The notes beneath the pieces were generated by a model, which did no database searches, was not told the DNA's origin, and saw only the letters and a list, made by a program, of their open reading frames with translations. A stretch of 64,000 bases of DNA from Candidatus Latescibacterota bacterium (lineage in GTDB: Bacteria > Latescibacterota > UBA2968 > GCA-2709665), in assembly GCA_012271065.1 (NCBI GenBank), contig JAAXHE010000112.1, positions 3,784 to 67,783 of the forward strand, in the 5' to 3' direction. Of the stretch, positions 34,971 to 44,256 are shown piece after piece. The position numbers and the translations under genes are program-made. Numbering within the stretch: position 1 is the first letter of the stretch; every line of letters starts with the position of its first letter.

Positions 34971-36649
34971 TAACGACTGATGCTCCGTACCGCAATGACC
35001 AGAGCAGCTACCTGCGAAAGTACAACCAGCGTCTCGCGGAAAAGCCGCCATCCGTGTACGGGCTTCTTGCCCATGACGAAAATTGTGTCTCCCGGATTGA
35101 CGTGCTGGACCCTGGACGCTTTCGTCCAGTTACCGGTGCTGCCCTGTATCACGTATATTTCGCCTCTTTCGGCCTGCTCGTTCAGCCCGCCGGCCCTGCT
35201 GATGTAGTCCTGAACGCCGAGATCCGGTTCGTAGGGAACGGCGCCGGGGGTAATGACGTATCCATTGACCGCAACCGAGGGTACGAGCCTCGGGATCCTC
35301 ACGATATCTCCGTCTCTGAGCAGGATGTTCTGCGAATCGTCCTTTTTCTCGAAGAGCGCGGCAAAGTCGACCGGCAGGCGTCCGGACATTTGCTGTTTCT
35401 GCATGGCCATATAGGTCCGCTGGGCGTCGGTCAGACTGATGGGGCCAACGCTCTGCAGCTGCTTCGGACCGGCGACTCCTTTGGGAGACTCGACGCGGCG
35501 GACGACGATGGATTGGGCGAGAGAGGCTTTGGACGTGAATCCGCCGGCCTTCCTGATCAGTTCACTGAGCGTCATCCCCGCGCCCAGGAAATAGGTCCCG
35601 GGGAAGTAGACCTCACCTTCGATTGTGACCCGCCGCTCCTTTACGGCCACGTGGAGCTTGTCTCCCGAGCGGAGAGGCAGGTTCGCATCCACGTCACCTG
35701 CCAGTGCCTGAGAGAGCCGGATGGCGTTTCGCTCTTCGCGTCCTTCCGCAAAAAAGGCACGGAGCAGTTCAGCGCTGGCGGTCGTTGCGTCGCCGTGCAG
35801 TCCCCCGGCCAGAGCGATCAGGTCGGAGACACGGTCGCCGGAGACGAATTCGAAACTGCCGGGCTTATAGACCGCGCCCGAGACGCGCACTGAGTCCGTG
35901 CGTGCGGGCACGAATATCTGGTCGCCATCGAGCAGGAAGGGGTTGTGGGCGATATCGCCCGAAAGTCGCCACAGGGCGAGGTCCGCGCTGCGTTCCGTTT
36001 CCATCGGCTTGCCGAGTTCGGAGAGCCGCTGTATCCGGATGTTCCTGTTCGAAGCCCTTCCGTCTGGAGGCTTGAGCAGCCCGCCGGCCTGGCTGATGAG
36101 TTCGGAAACCTGCTCGGTTCCCTCCACCATGTAGGTGCCGGGCTGGGCGACCTGCCCCACGACGTTTACGGGGAAACTGCGCAGCCGCGTGAGAGAGATC
36201 TGGATGTCGAGCTTGTTCAGGCGGTCGCTTACCGCTTCCTGGATCTCGCGTCGGCTTTCTCCGAGGTTGAGACCGGCCAGCTGAATGGCGCCGACGTACG
36301 GAATGACCAGTTTGCCTTCCGCATTGACAAGAACCGGGAGCGTGACCGGTTCTTCGCCGGCCTCGATATGGATGCTGAAGGTATCGCCTGGACCGACAAT
36401 GTATCGTTCGGATCGGATAATGGCATCGTAAGCGATTTTCCCGATCCACTTCACGTCCAGGCCCTGCATCTCGTCCGGTTGAAGCGTTGCGCCCATGGAT
36501 TTGCGTTCGGACCTCCTGCGGCCGAGTTCCCGTCCGGGACCGGATTGCGCGAATAGCATAACAGGTTCAGCCACGAGCCCGCAGGTAAGCACGATCGCAA
36601 TCAGCCGTATGACAAGAGACGGCTTGCGATAGGAAAAAAACCCGGTCAT
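34970..36649 (-). CDS. Wza-like polysaccharide export protein (SLBB repeats)
   Basis: 559 aa. Signal peptide 1-35. Poly_export domain about 83-165 (YIVGPGDTFSIHI). Four or more SLBB beta-grasp repeats follow (VNVVGQVAQPGTYMVEG; VRVSGAVYKPGSFEFVSG; VTIEGEVYFPGTYFLGAG; VAVNGYVITPGAVPY). A C-terminal hydrophobic segment (about 535-556) probably forms the outer-membrane helix ring. It lacks a lipobox Cys. The start overlaps the thrB stop by 4 bp. Outer-membrane exit channel for a surface polysaccharide. Confidence 0.9.
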   Translation of the reverse strand: MTGFFSYRKPSLVIRLIAIVLTCGLVAEPVMLFAQSGPGRELGRRRSERKSMGATLQPDEMQGLDVKWIGKIAYDAIIRSERYIVGPGDTFSIHIEAGEEPVTLPVLVNAEGKLVIPYVGAIQLAGLNLGESRREIQEAVSDRLNKLDIQISLTRLRSFPVNVVGQVAQPGTYMVEGTEQVSELISQAGGLLKPPDGRASNRNIRIQRLSELGKPMETERSADLALWRLSGDIAHNPFLLDGDQIFVPARTDSVRVSGAVYKPGSFEFVSGDRVSDLIALAGGLHGDATTASAELLRAFFAEGREERNAIRLSQALAGDVDANLPLRSGDKLHVAVKERRVTIEGEVYFPGTYFLGAGMTLSELIRKAGGFTSKASLAQSIVVRRVESPKGVAGPKQLQSVGPISLTDAQRTYMAMQKQQMSGRLPVDFAALFEKKDDSQNILLRDGDIVRIPRLVPSVAVNGYVITPGAVPYEPDLGVQDYISRAGGLNEQAERGEIYVIQGSTGNWTKASRVQHVNPGDTIFVMGKKPVHGWRLFRETLVVLSQVAALVIAVRSISR

Positions 36650-37548
36650 TCTGTGGTTACCCCGTCCCGATCGACACGCAGGACGGCGGTGTCGACCTGT
36701 ATGTCCTGTCGCTCCCAGGCTTTTTTCATGGCGCTTGCTATACTCACAGCGTCATCGGTCGCAAAAGCCAGCAACGACGGTCCGGCGCCGCTCAGGCATG
36801 CGCCCATGGCCCCGGCTTCTTCCGCTGCCTCTAGAACGTGGCCGATTCCCGGCACGAGTGAAGCCCGGTATGGCTGGTGGAGGCGGTCCCTCATCGCGGA
36901 TCTCAGAGCGGGCAGGTCTCCGCTCATCAGCGCCGCCGTAACCAGGCATGCGCGGCCCACGTTGAACACCGCGTCCCGGTGCGGCACCTGTTCCGGAAGG
37001 GCCGCTCGCGCGGCTTCCGTATTGAGTTCAAAGCAGGGAACTGCGACGACCGCGCGAAGTTCCGACGGCGGCAGGGCGCGGATTGTTTCGACCCGGCCGT
37101 TTTCGGAGGAGCAAATGACGAGGCCGCCCAGAAGACAGGGCGCAACGTTATCGGGATGACCCTCCAGTTCCGTGGCGAGATCGAGCAGGGCGTGTTCCGA
37201 CATGGGCTCGCCCAACAGCAGGTTGGCCGCGTAGACCCCGGTTGCAATGGCCGTGGAACTGCTGCCCAGCCCGCGGGAGAGCGGCACGCCATTGTGCATC
37301 TCCACGTCCAGCCCGGGCAGGGTTCGGCCCGCGCGCCGCGCGGCCGCGTCGGCGGACCGGAAGAACAGGTTGGAATCGTCCAACGGGAGTTTCCCGGCGC
37401 CTTTCCCGGTAATGCACATCCGTCGGCGCCGGTCATTGGATGCGGTTCGAATGACGACCCGGTTGTAGATGGTCAGAGCAAGGCCGAGCGCGTCGAATCC
37501 GGGACCCAGGTTGGACGTGGAGCCGGGCGCTCTCAGGCGGATTTCCAT
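36646..37548 (-). CDS. thrB: Homoserine kinase
   Basis: 300 aa GHMP kinase. MEIRLRAPGSTSNLGPGFDALGLAL is the ThrB N-terminus. PLSRGLGSSSTAIATG is the phosphate loop and CLSGAGPSLLAF the third motif. It phosphorylates homoserine in threonine synthesis. It overlaps hemW upstream by 16 bp and the wza-like gene downstream by 4 bp, so biosynthetic and export genes share one transcript. Confidence 0.92.
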   Translation of the reverse strand: MEIRLRAPGSTSNLGPGFDALGLALTIYNRVVIRTASNDRRRRMCITGKGAGKLPLDDSNLFFRSADAAARRAGRTLPGLDVEMHNGVPLSRGLGSSSTAIATGVYAANLLLGEPMSEHALLDLATELEGHPDNVAPCLLGGLVICSSENGRVETIRALPPSELRAVVAVPCFELNTEAARAALPEQVPHRDAVFNVGRACLVTAALMSGDLPALRSAMRDRLHQPYRASLVPGIGHVLEAAEEAGAMGACLSGAGPSLLAFATDDAVSIASAMKKAWERQDIQVDTAVLRVDRDGVTTE

Positions 37549-38651
37549 TCCATCCCCCTGAGAAGCTCTTCACAGACCAGATCCGCCAGCAGGAGTCCGC
37601 GGCGGGTGAGCCGGACACGCCCGTCGCCGCGTTCCAGAAGGTGATCGGGAATGAAGCTGTTCCGTCCGCCTCCTGGGCCTAACAGCCTCTCGGGTATGCC
37701 GTTGCTGCGGCGGAGACCGAGCATTACCTGTTCCATGCGCCTTTCGCGTGAGGAGATTGCTTCTTCCTCTTCAACGGCGGTACCCGAAGATTCCACACTC
37801 CTTATATACGCCATGAGCGGGCGGATGTTCCAGGTCCGGCGGTCATTGACGAAGGAATGGGCGGAAAGCCCGATGCCAAGATACGCGCGCCTTTCCCAGC
37901 AGGCGATATTGTGACGGCAGGCAAAACCAGGTTGTGCGAAGTTCGAGACCTCGTACTGGACGTAGCCGGCCTCGGTCAGCTTTTCCTGTGCGTTTTCGTA
38001 CATTTCCGCCTGAGTTTCTTCGGGAGGAAGCGGCAGGCGGCCTTTCTTCATTCTTCGGCCGAATGCGGTGACCGGCTCGATGGTCAGCCCGTAAACGGAG
38101 ACGTGTTCGGGAAAAAGGTCTATGGCCCGTTCCAAAGTCTCGCGCCACACGGATACCGTCTGTCGAGGCGCGGAGAACATCAGGTCGATATTGAGGTTGC
38201 TGAATCCGGCCCGGCGCGCGGCGCCGACTGCCGCCTCGGCCTCCGCGGGCGAATGCCGCCTCCCCAGGGCCCGGAGCGTGGCGTGGTCCAGGGCCTGTAT
38301 CCCCAGGCTGAGGCGGTTGATGCCGACAGCAGCCATCTCCGCAAATCGCGAACGGTCCTCCGGATTGGCTTCGGCGGAAACCTCTGCATCCTGCGCGATC
38401 GCGGAACGCGTCCTTGCCGTATCCAGAATCCGTTTCAGCGAGTTCGGCGGAATCTCGGAAGGCGTGCCGCCGCCGAAATAGACCGTGTCGAACACGGCGC
38501 GGGACCCCATCTGCGGAAGCCGGGTCCGGAACTCGCTGATGACCGCCGCCGTGTACCGGTCTGCCAGGCGCGTCTTGCCGACGTCGAAGGCGAAGTCGCA
38601 GTAGGGACACCTGGATTTGCAGAATGGAATATGGATGTAGAGACTGGACAT
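37533..38651 (-). CDS. hemW: HemW, radical SAM heme chaperone (coproporphyrinogen oxidase-like)
   Basis: 372 aa. Radical-SAM cluster C11-x3-C15-x2-C18 in HIPFCKSRCPYC. VYFGGGTPSEIP and EANPED are typical, with a HemN_C region. It lacks the extra N-terminal residues of HemN, so HemW (heme binding and insertion) is preferred over coproporphyrinogen dehydrogenase. The ATG at 38651 places the HIPFC motif at the expected position; the frame is open further upstream. Confidence 0.9.
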   Translation of the reverse strand: MSSLYIHIPFCKSRCPYCDFAFDVGKTRLADRYTAAVISEFRTRLPQMGSRAVFDTVYFGGGTPSEIPPNSLKRILDTARTRSAIAQDAEVSAEANPEDRSRFAEMAAVGINRLSLGIQALDHATLRALGRRHSPAEAEAAVGAARRAGFSNLNIDLMFSAPRQTVSVWRETLERAIDLFPEHVSVYGLTIEPVTAFGRRMKKGRLPLPPEETQAEMYENAQEKLTEAGYVQYEVSNFAQPGFACRHNIACWERRAYLGIGLSAHSFVNDRRTWNIRPLMAYIRSVESSGTAVEEEEAISSRERRMEQVMLGLRRSNGIPERLLGPGGGRNSFIPDHLLERGDGRVRLTRRGLLLADLVCEELLRGMEWKSA

Positions 38652-38843
38652 AAGGCAACCGGAAGCAGCAAGAGAAGCCATCAGCTCTCCGCTGTCAGCT
38701 TGAATCAAAAACCCGATCAACTGACATCAGCGCCGTGAAGAGGCAGCGCCGGAAAAATCGCAACGACACGGCTCGAGTCGGCGGATAAATGGTGACACAG
38801 TCTCGGGCCGTAACAGCTGTACGAGCGAAACCGCAAGATGTCA
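38652..38843. other. Intergenic between lepB and hemW
   Basis: 192 bp. It contains a CATCAGCT/AGCTGTCAGC-like simple inverted stretch near 38679-38701 but no clear terminator or promoter. Confidence 0.5.
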
Positions 38844-39605
38844 TCACCTGACAATCCGTCCGATACGGCTCCATCGTGCGCGGCCGAATCCATGAATCAG
38901 GTTATAGACGGCAATTTTGGGAATCGAAAGGATGTTCTCGAACGCCGGCGCCCCGGGGTCCGGCGCCCACGACCAGTAGATGATATTCGCCTGCGCCCGG
39001 ATACGGTCTTTTTCCAGAAAGCCCCAGTAGCGGCTGTCCTCACTGTTGTCGCGGTTGTCTCCCATGACGAAATAGTGGCCCTCGGGAACCCTCGCAAGGC
39101 GTTTGTTGTCCCGATCCCCGCCGGATGACGAAAAGGGGAGGATGACCGGGTCCACGTATTTGGAAAGCGGCGGGTCCACGGTGCGCTTGCCATCGACGTA
39201 GAGGATCTTGTCCCGGATTTCGATCTCCTGTCCTGGCCCCGCCACCACGCGCTTGATAAAGTCCCTTTCCGGATTCTTCGGATACTCGAAAATGACGATA
39301 TCACCGGGTTCGGGATTCCTGAAACCGGGGAGCCGCGCGTCGGTAAAGGGAATCCTGGCGCCGTAGACGATCTTGTTTGCCAGCAGAAAGTCCCCTATGA
39401 GCAGCGTGTTTTCCATGGAGCCCGTGGGAATGCTGAAGGCCTGGACGACGAAGGTTCGCAGGAAAAGCGCCAGTGCGACGGCCACCAGAATGGCTTCGAG
39501 ATATTCTCTGGCCACGGACTTCTTCCCCTTTCGGGTCCTTCCCTTCCGGGCCTTCCTGACAGGGGCCTTTTTCCGGGTTCTCGTGCGTCGTGCAGGTTTG
39601 ACCAT
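38844..39605 (-). CDS. lepB: Signal peptidase I
   Basis: 253 aa. A very basic N-terminal stretch (residues 5-30, Arg/Lys) precedes one transmembrane helix (about 35-55). Catalytic Ser63 is in SIPTGSMENT and Lys118 in DFIKRVVAGPG. The box E GDNRDNSEDSRYWGF motif is intact. It cleaves Sec signal peptides at the periplasmic face. The ATG at 39605 was chosen because upstream codons lie inside lepA. It lies 38 bp after lepA. Confidence 0.92.
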   Translation of the reverse strand: MVKPARRTRTRKKAPVRKARKGRTRKGKKSVAREYLEAILVAVALALFLRTFVVQAFSIPTGSMENTLLIGDFLLANKIVYGARIPFTDARLPGFRNPEPGDIVIFEYPKNPERDFIKRVVAGPGQEIEIRDKILYVDGKRTVDPPLSKYVDPVILPFSSSGGDRDNKRLARVPEGHYFVMGDNRDNSEDSRYWGFLEKDRIRAQANIIYWSWAPDPGAPAFENILSIPKIAVYNLIHGFGRARWSRIGRIVR

Positions 39606-39643
39606 TTGTCTGGTCTTTCGGCTCGGTGGCCGTGGGTTTCTTC

Positions 39644-41473
39644 TTACATTTCCATACGCAGGACGGCGAGGAATGCCTCCTGTGGAATCTCGATGTTTCC
39701 CACCTGCTTCATCCTTCGTTTCCCTTCCCTCTGTCTTTCCAGAAGCTTGCGCTTTCGGGTCACGTCTCCACCGTAACATTTCGCGGTGACGTTTTTTCGG
39801 AAGGGGCGCACGGATGTTCTTGAGATGATTTTCCTGCCGATGGCGGCCTGGATGACAACCTCGAACATCTGTCGCGGAATGAGTTCCTTGAGTTTGGAAC
39901 AGATCGCCCGTCCCCATTCGTAAGCCTTGACGCGATGGACTACGGCGGACAGCGCGTCGACGGGGTCTTCATTGATGAGCAGGTCGAGCTTCACCAGGTC
40001 GGCGGCCCGGTGTTCCCTGTATTCGTAGTCGAACGAGGCGTATCCTCGACTGACGGATTTCAGACGGTCGTAAAAGTCGAGCACAATCTCGGAAAGTGGG
40101 AGTTCGTAACGCAGCAGCGCGCGAGTCGGATCCACAAACTCCGTGGTAATATAGATTCCACGGCGGTCCTGGGCAACCTGCATGGCTGCGCCGATGTATT
40201 CCGCCGGAACCAGAATCTGTGCGTTGAGTACGGGTTCCGCTATTTCTTCGATCTGAACGGCCGGCGGCATTTCGGCGGGATTGTGCACGACTTCGACGTC
40301 GCCGTTGGTGAGAAGCACTTCGTACTCCACGTTGGGTACGGTGGTGATGATGTCCATGTCGAATTCCCGTGCAAGGCGCTCCTGGACGATCTCCATGTGA
40401 AGCAGGCCCAGGAAGCCGCAGCGGAAGCCGAACCCCAGTGCCGTGGACGTTTCCGGCTCGAAACGGAGCGACGCGTCGTTCAGGCGCAGTTTCTCCAGGG
40501 CGGTTCGGAGGTCAGTATAGTCTTCCGCGTCGACCGGATAGACGCCGGAAAAGACCATCGGCTTGACTTCCTGGTACCCTGGCAGCGGTTCCCTGGCGGG
40601 GCGGCTGCACCCCGTAACGGTGTCTCCCATGTGGAGTTCTTCCAGGTCCTTCACGCCGGCAATGAGATATCCGACTTCTCCGGCCTGCAGCGTGCCTGTC
40701 TTGACGCGCCTGAGTCGGAGTACGCCGATTTCCTCGGCTTCGAACTCTCGCGCCGTTGAGAAAAACCGAATGGGCATGCCGGTCTGCAGGCTGCCCTGGA
40801 ATACGCGAACGGAGGCGACAGCCCCGCGGTACCGGTCGAAGATCGAGTCGAAGATCAGGGCCTGGAGTTCCGCATCCGGATCGCCCTTCGGCGGTGGAAT
40901 CAGGTCGATGATCGCCTGCAGCACGCCCTCGACGCCAACGCCCTCTTTGGCGCTTATCTTGTGGATTTCGGACTCTTCGACACCCAGGAGGTCGTGGATC
41001 TGCAGGACCACCCTGTCCACGTCCACGTTGGGCAGATCGATCTTGTTGATAACCGGGATGATCTCGAGGTCCTGATCAAGCGCGAGCAGCACGTTGCTGA
41101 TCGTCTGCGCCTCCACGCCCTGCGCGGCGTCGACCAAAAGGAGCGCGCCTTCGCAGGCAGCCAGGCTTCGGGAAACCTCGTAAGAAAAATCGACGTGTCC
41201 AGGTGTGTCGATGAGGTTGAGGGTGTATCTCCGACCGTCGGGACGCACGTACTCCATCCGGACGGCGTGCGACTTGATGGTAATGCCGCGTTCTCTTTCC
41301 AGGTCCATATCGTCCAGAACCTGATCCACCATCTCATTCTGAGAAAGGGTCGAGGTCGTTTCCAGGAGGCGGTCCGCCAGGGTCGACTTGCCGTGGTCGA
41401 TGTGGGCGATGATGCAGAAGTTTCTGATATTCCGGGTATTCATCCTCGGGACACGCTCATGCTTCTGTTCCAT
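39644..41473 (-). CDS. lepA: Elongation factor 4 (LepA)
   Basis: 609 aa. G-domain motifs: [16 protein letters not shown] (P-loop), DTPGHVDF and NKIDLP. The C-terminal LepA-specific domain ends in [22 protein letters not shown] ribosomal back-translocase-like GTPase. An alternative start is Met11 at 41443. Strong promoter about 100 bp upstream. lepA-lepB is the usual bacterial order. Confidence 0.95.
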   Translation of the reverse strand: MEQKHERVPRMNTRNIRNFCIIAHIDHGKSTLADRLLETTSTLSQNEMVDQVLDDMDLERERGITIKSHAVRMEYVRPDGRRYTLNLIDTPGHVDFSYEVSRSLAACEGALLLVDAAQGVEAQTISNVLLALDQDLEIIPVINKIDLPNVDVDRVVLQIHDLLGVEESEIHKISAKEGVGVEGVLQAIIDLIPPPKGDPDAELQALIFDSIFDRYRGAVASVRVFQGSLQTGMPIRFFSTAREFEAEEIGVLRLRRVKTGTLQAGEVGYLIAGVKDLEELHMGDTVTGCSRPAREPLPGYQEVKPMVFSGVYPVDAEDYTDLRTALEKLRLNDASLRFEPETSTALGFGFRCGFLGLLHMEIVQERLAREFDMDIITTVPNVEYEVLLTNGDVEVVHNPAEMPPAVQIEEIAEPVLNAQILVPAEYIGAAMQVAQDRRGIYITTEFVDPTRALLRYELPLSEIVLDFYDRLKSVSRGYASFDYEYREHRAADLVKLDLLINEDPVDALSAVVHRVKAYEWGRAICSKLKELIPRQMFEVVIQAAIGRKIISRTSVRPFRKNVTAKCYGGDVTRKRKLLERQREGKRRMKQVGNIEIPQEAFLAVLRMEM

Positions 41474-41575
41474 TCAGGGAAAAGGTGGCCTCACACCATC
41501 TTGTTTTCAGGCCGGGACATTATTTACAACTTCAAAAAATTCAACCGTCTACACACGCATTTTATAGAAGGTTAG

Positions 41576-41604
41576 AATATACTCTGTTAGGGGTTTGAAG
41601 TCAA
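41576..41604 (-). promoter_or_regulatory. Sigma70-type promoter for lepA-lepB
   Basis: On the minus strand TTGACT (41599-41604), 17 bp, TATATT (41576-41581). This leaves a leader of about 95 nt to the lepA ATG at 41473. It lies in the 340-bp lepA/Gfo intergenic region, which is AT-rich between 41520 and 41590 and otherwise featureless apart from the divergent promoter at 41735. Confidence 0.75.
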
Positions 41605-41734
41605 CCGCTGAAGGGGAAACGCCGGGGCCTTTACCGCCCGGATGACATTATTTCGACGATGGGCCGGAAGATCGGACCGGGGCCGGGGAGGAGTGAGGGA
41701 CATGACCAGGTACCGGCTCTCGGGCGCAAAGGGG

Positions 41735-41764
41735 TTGACACCGCTGGAAACCCGACGGTATATT
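41735..41764 (+). promoter_or_regulatory. Sigma70-type promoter for Gfo/Idh gene
   Basis: TTGACA (41735-41740), 18 bp, TATATT (41759-41764), ending 49 bp before the ATG at 41814. GGGAGG precedes the start. Confidence 0.7.
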
Positions 41765-41813
41765 TCGGAATATTGAGAAAGAAGGCAACGGACAATGGGA
41801 GGTAGCAGCACTC

Positions 41814-43025
41814 ATGCATAGGCTTCGGATTGCGGTGATCGGCGTGGGGGTGGATCCGGGTTCCCGGGCGCGCCAGTATCTCGGTACAATCGCCCGGTTG
41901 TCGGATCATTACGAACTGGTCGGAATCTGCGACCGTGACGAACGCGCACTGGCCGAAGCGTCAGCCGGCGCTTCAACGGCCTGTTTCCGGGACATCGGGT
42001 CTCTCTTCGCTTCGGCCAGACCCGAAGTGGTGCTGAGTATGACGCCCAAGGACTCGCACGGCGTAATCGCGATGACGTCCGCGAGGCGAGGCGCGCATGT
42101 TGTTACCGAGATTCCGGTCGGGCTCACCCGAAGGTACGCGAAGGCCGTCGCGAGGACATGCGAAGAAAACGGCGTGTTATGGGAGGTGGCGGAGCAGGTG
42201 TGGTTGTGGCCCAGGGAGCGGCTTAAGAGAAAGGTCATCGAGGCAGGCATGCTCGGAGAGCTGACCCATTCCCGTCTGTGGTACCTGACGGGTCAATATC
42301 ACGGATTCAACGGAGTCCGCACGTTGCTGGGCAGGGAGGCGAAGCGGGTGCTGGGCTTTTGCGGTGAAGTGCCGGCGCTTCCGTACGAGGCCTACGGCGG
42401 AGAGCGCGAGACCACGGTGATGTGGGACCATGCAGTGGTGGAGTTCGAGGGCGGTATCGTCTGCCTCTTCGAAAAACCGCCGCGCGTCTTCCCTTCCCCG
42501 GCACAGGGTTTCCCCACCGGGTGGCACGTGGAAGGGACCCGTGGATTTCTGGACCAGGGCCAACTCGTGCTGTATGGCGAGAAAACTTCGCAGGCGTACG
42601 CACTGCAGGAGAGTTACGTGGACGTCGGTGGTGAATCGGTACTGGATGTCGCGCACGTGGAAACGGATCCGCCGGTCTCATGGGAGAATCCTTACAGAAA
42701 GTGGCGAATCGGCTCGGCTGACGACGTCGCCAAGGCGAGCATTCTCGTCAGCTTTCACAATGCGATTACAACTGGCGGCCGGCCGCAGTACGGGCATGAA
42801 AACGCGCTGAAAGACTGGGAAATCTGCCTTGCCGTGCGGGAAAGCGCCAGGAGGGGAAATACGTGGGTCGACCTGCCCCTGGGCGAACCTACGGAGCTCG
42901 AGAGAAAAATCGAGGAGGAATTCGTCCGGCGCTACGGTCACGACCCCATTGAAGAGCCCGAGAAGCTGCTGGACGCCAATTTCACCCGGTCGGCCACCCT
43001 GTGGCCCTATGCGCATTGGCTGTGA
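41814..43025 (+). CDS. Gfo/Idh/MocA family oxidoreductase
   Basis: 403 aa. N-terminal Rossmann fold (LRIAVIGVGVDPGSRARQYL), then SMTPKDSHGV, with the EKP-like position reading TEIPVGL. Long C-terminal domain with a family-atypical tail to YAHWL. The cofactor site looks intact, but catalytic Lys is again replaced. It is followed by an NSAR/OSBS-like enzyme 14 bp later, so both probably act on one substrate. Confidence 0.85.
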   Translation: MHRLRIAVIGVGVDPGSRARQYLGTIARLSDHYELVGICDRDERALAEASAGASTACFRDIGSLFASARPEVVLSMTPKDSHGVIAMTSARRGAHVVTEIPVGLTRRYAKAVARTCEENGVLWEVAEQVWLWPRERLKRKVIEAGMLGELTHSRLWYLTGQYHGFNGVRTLLGREAKRVLGFCGEVPALPYEAYGGERETTVMWDHAVVEFEGGIVCLFEKPPRVFPSPAQGFPTGWHVEGTRGFLDQGQLVLYGEKTSQAYALQESYVDVGGESVLDVAHVETDPPVSWENPYRKWRIGSADDVAKASILVSFHNAITTGGRPQYGHENALKDWEICLAVRESARRGNTWVDLPLGEPTELERKIEEEFVRRYGHDPIEEPEKLLDANFTRSATLWPYAHWL

Positions 43026-43039
43026 GAGAGGAAATCCAC

Positions 43040-44149
43040 GTGAAAATCGATTCCGCGGAAATACGATACGTCGAACTGCCGCTGATTTCACCGTGGCGGA
43101 CCGCCTACGGCGAGGATGCGTCGATACACTCCGTGATGGTCAAGCTGTCGGGCGACGGGGCGGAAGCGTGGGGCGAGGCGGCGCCGTTCTACGCCCCCAC
43201 CTATTCGCCGGAATCCGCGCGCTCCGTCTATGAGACCGCCCGCGTGTTTTTTCTGCCGCGGATCGTTGGCTGGACCCTGGAAACCGCAGAGGAAGTCGCC
43301 GAACGGATATCGATCTTCAAGGGGAATCCGTTCTCCAAAGCCGCGGTTGAAACGGCCTGGTGGGCGCTCGACAGCAAATTGAACGGCGTCCCCCTCTGGC
43401 GCGCGCTGGGTGCGGAAGAGCCGGTGGTGCGGTGCGGCGCCGATTTCGGGGTCCAGGATACGATTGACGAGCTTCTCGCGCTGATCCAGGACGCCGTGGA
43501 CGCGGGCTTTCCGCGGATCAAGCTGAAGGTGAAACACGGATGGGATATTGAGATGCTGGATGCTGTGAGGTCTGCCTTTCCCGATCCCGTGATTCACGTG
43601 GACTGCAACTCCGGCTACGACCTTAAGGCGGATTTTGATACGCTGGCGGCTTTCGACCGGTTCAACCTGGCGATGATCGAACAGCCCCTCGACCATACGG
43701 ATCTCATCGACCACGCCGAGTTGCAGCGTCGCATCGAGACGCCGGTGTGCCTGGATGAATCGGTCACGCGCCCCCGCGACTTCGAGCTGGCGTTGAAAAT
43801 CGACGCGTGCCGCGTGATCAACGTAAAGCCGGGACGCGTGGGCGGGCTGGACAACGCGGTGCGGATTCACAATATGGCGCGAGACGCGGGGATGCCGGCG
43901 TGGGTTGGCGGGATGCTGGAAAGCGGGGTGGGTGCGGGTATCTGCGCTGCGTTGGGAACGCTGCCGGGATTCACCTATCCGGCGGACGTGTTTCCTTCTT
44001 CCAAATTCTACGCTGAAGATATTACGGATCGATGGGTCGAACAGGACGAAAACTGCAATGTCGTACTGGACGAAACGCCCGGAGTGGGATTCGATCCGGT
44101 ACAGGAACGCCTGGATGCGGTGACAGCGATGCGGGAGGTGATTGAATAA
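43040..44149 (+). CDS. Enolase-superfamily enzyme, NSAR/o-succinylbenzoate synthase-like
   Basis: 369 aa in the muconate-lactonising-enzyme subgroup. Catalytic KxK in IKLKVKHGWD, metal ligands in HVDCNSGYD, EQPLDH and CLDES, and second Lys in NVKPGRVGG; GGMLESGVG completes the site. These fit N-succinylamino acid racemase or OSBS type II. No menaquinone genes are near, so racemase-type function is more likely. GTG start at 43040 with GAGAGGAA upstream. Confidence 0.87.
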   Translation: MKIDSAEIRYVELPLISPWRTAYGEDASIHSVMVKLSGDGAEAWGEAAPFYAPTYSPESARSVYETARVFFLPRIVGWTLETAEEVAERISIFKGNPFSKAAVETAWWALDSKLNGVPLWRALGAEEPVVRCGADFGVQDTIDELLALIQDAVDAGFPRIKLKVKHGWDIEMLDAVRSAFPDPVIHVDCNSGYDLKADFDTLAAFDRFNLAMIEQPLDHTDLIDHAELQRRIETPVCLDESVTRPRDFELALKIDACRVINVKPGRVGGLDNAVRIHNMARDAGMPAWVGGMLESGVGAGICAALGTLPGFTYPADVFPSSKFYAEDITDRWVEQDENCNVVLDETPGVGFDPVQERLDAVTAMREVIE

Positions 44150-44256
44150 GGGGACGTCTCGACCGCGCTCAGAATGACGGGAAAGCCGATTCTCGAACCC
44201 GTCGGTAACCGTCAATGATCCCCGTCGCAGGCTGAAAATGCGTTGGATTTTTTGTT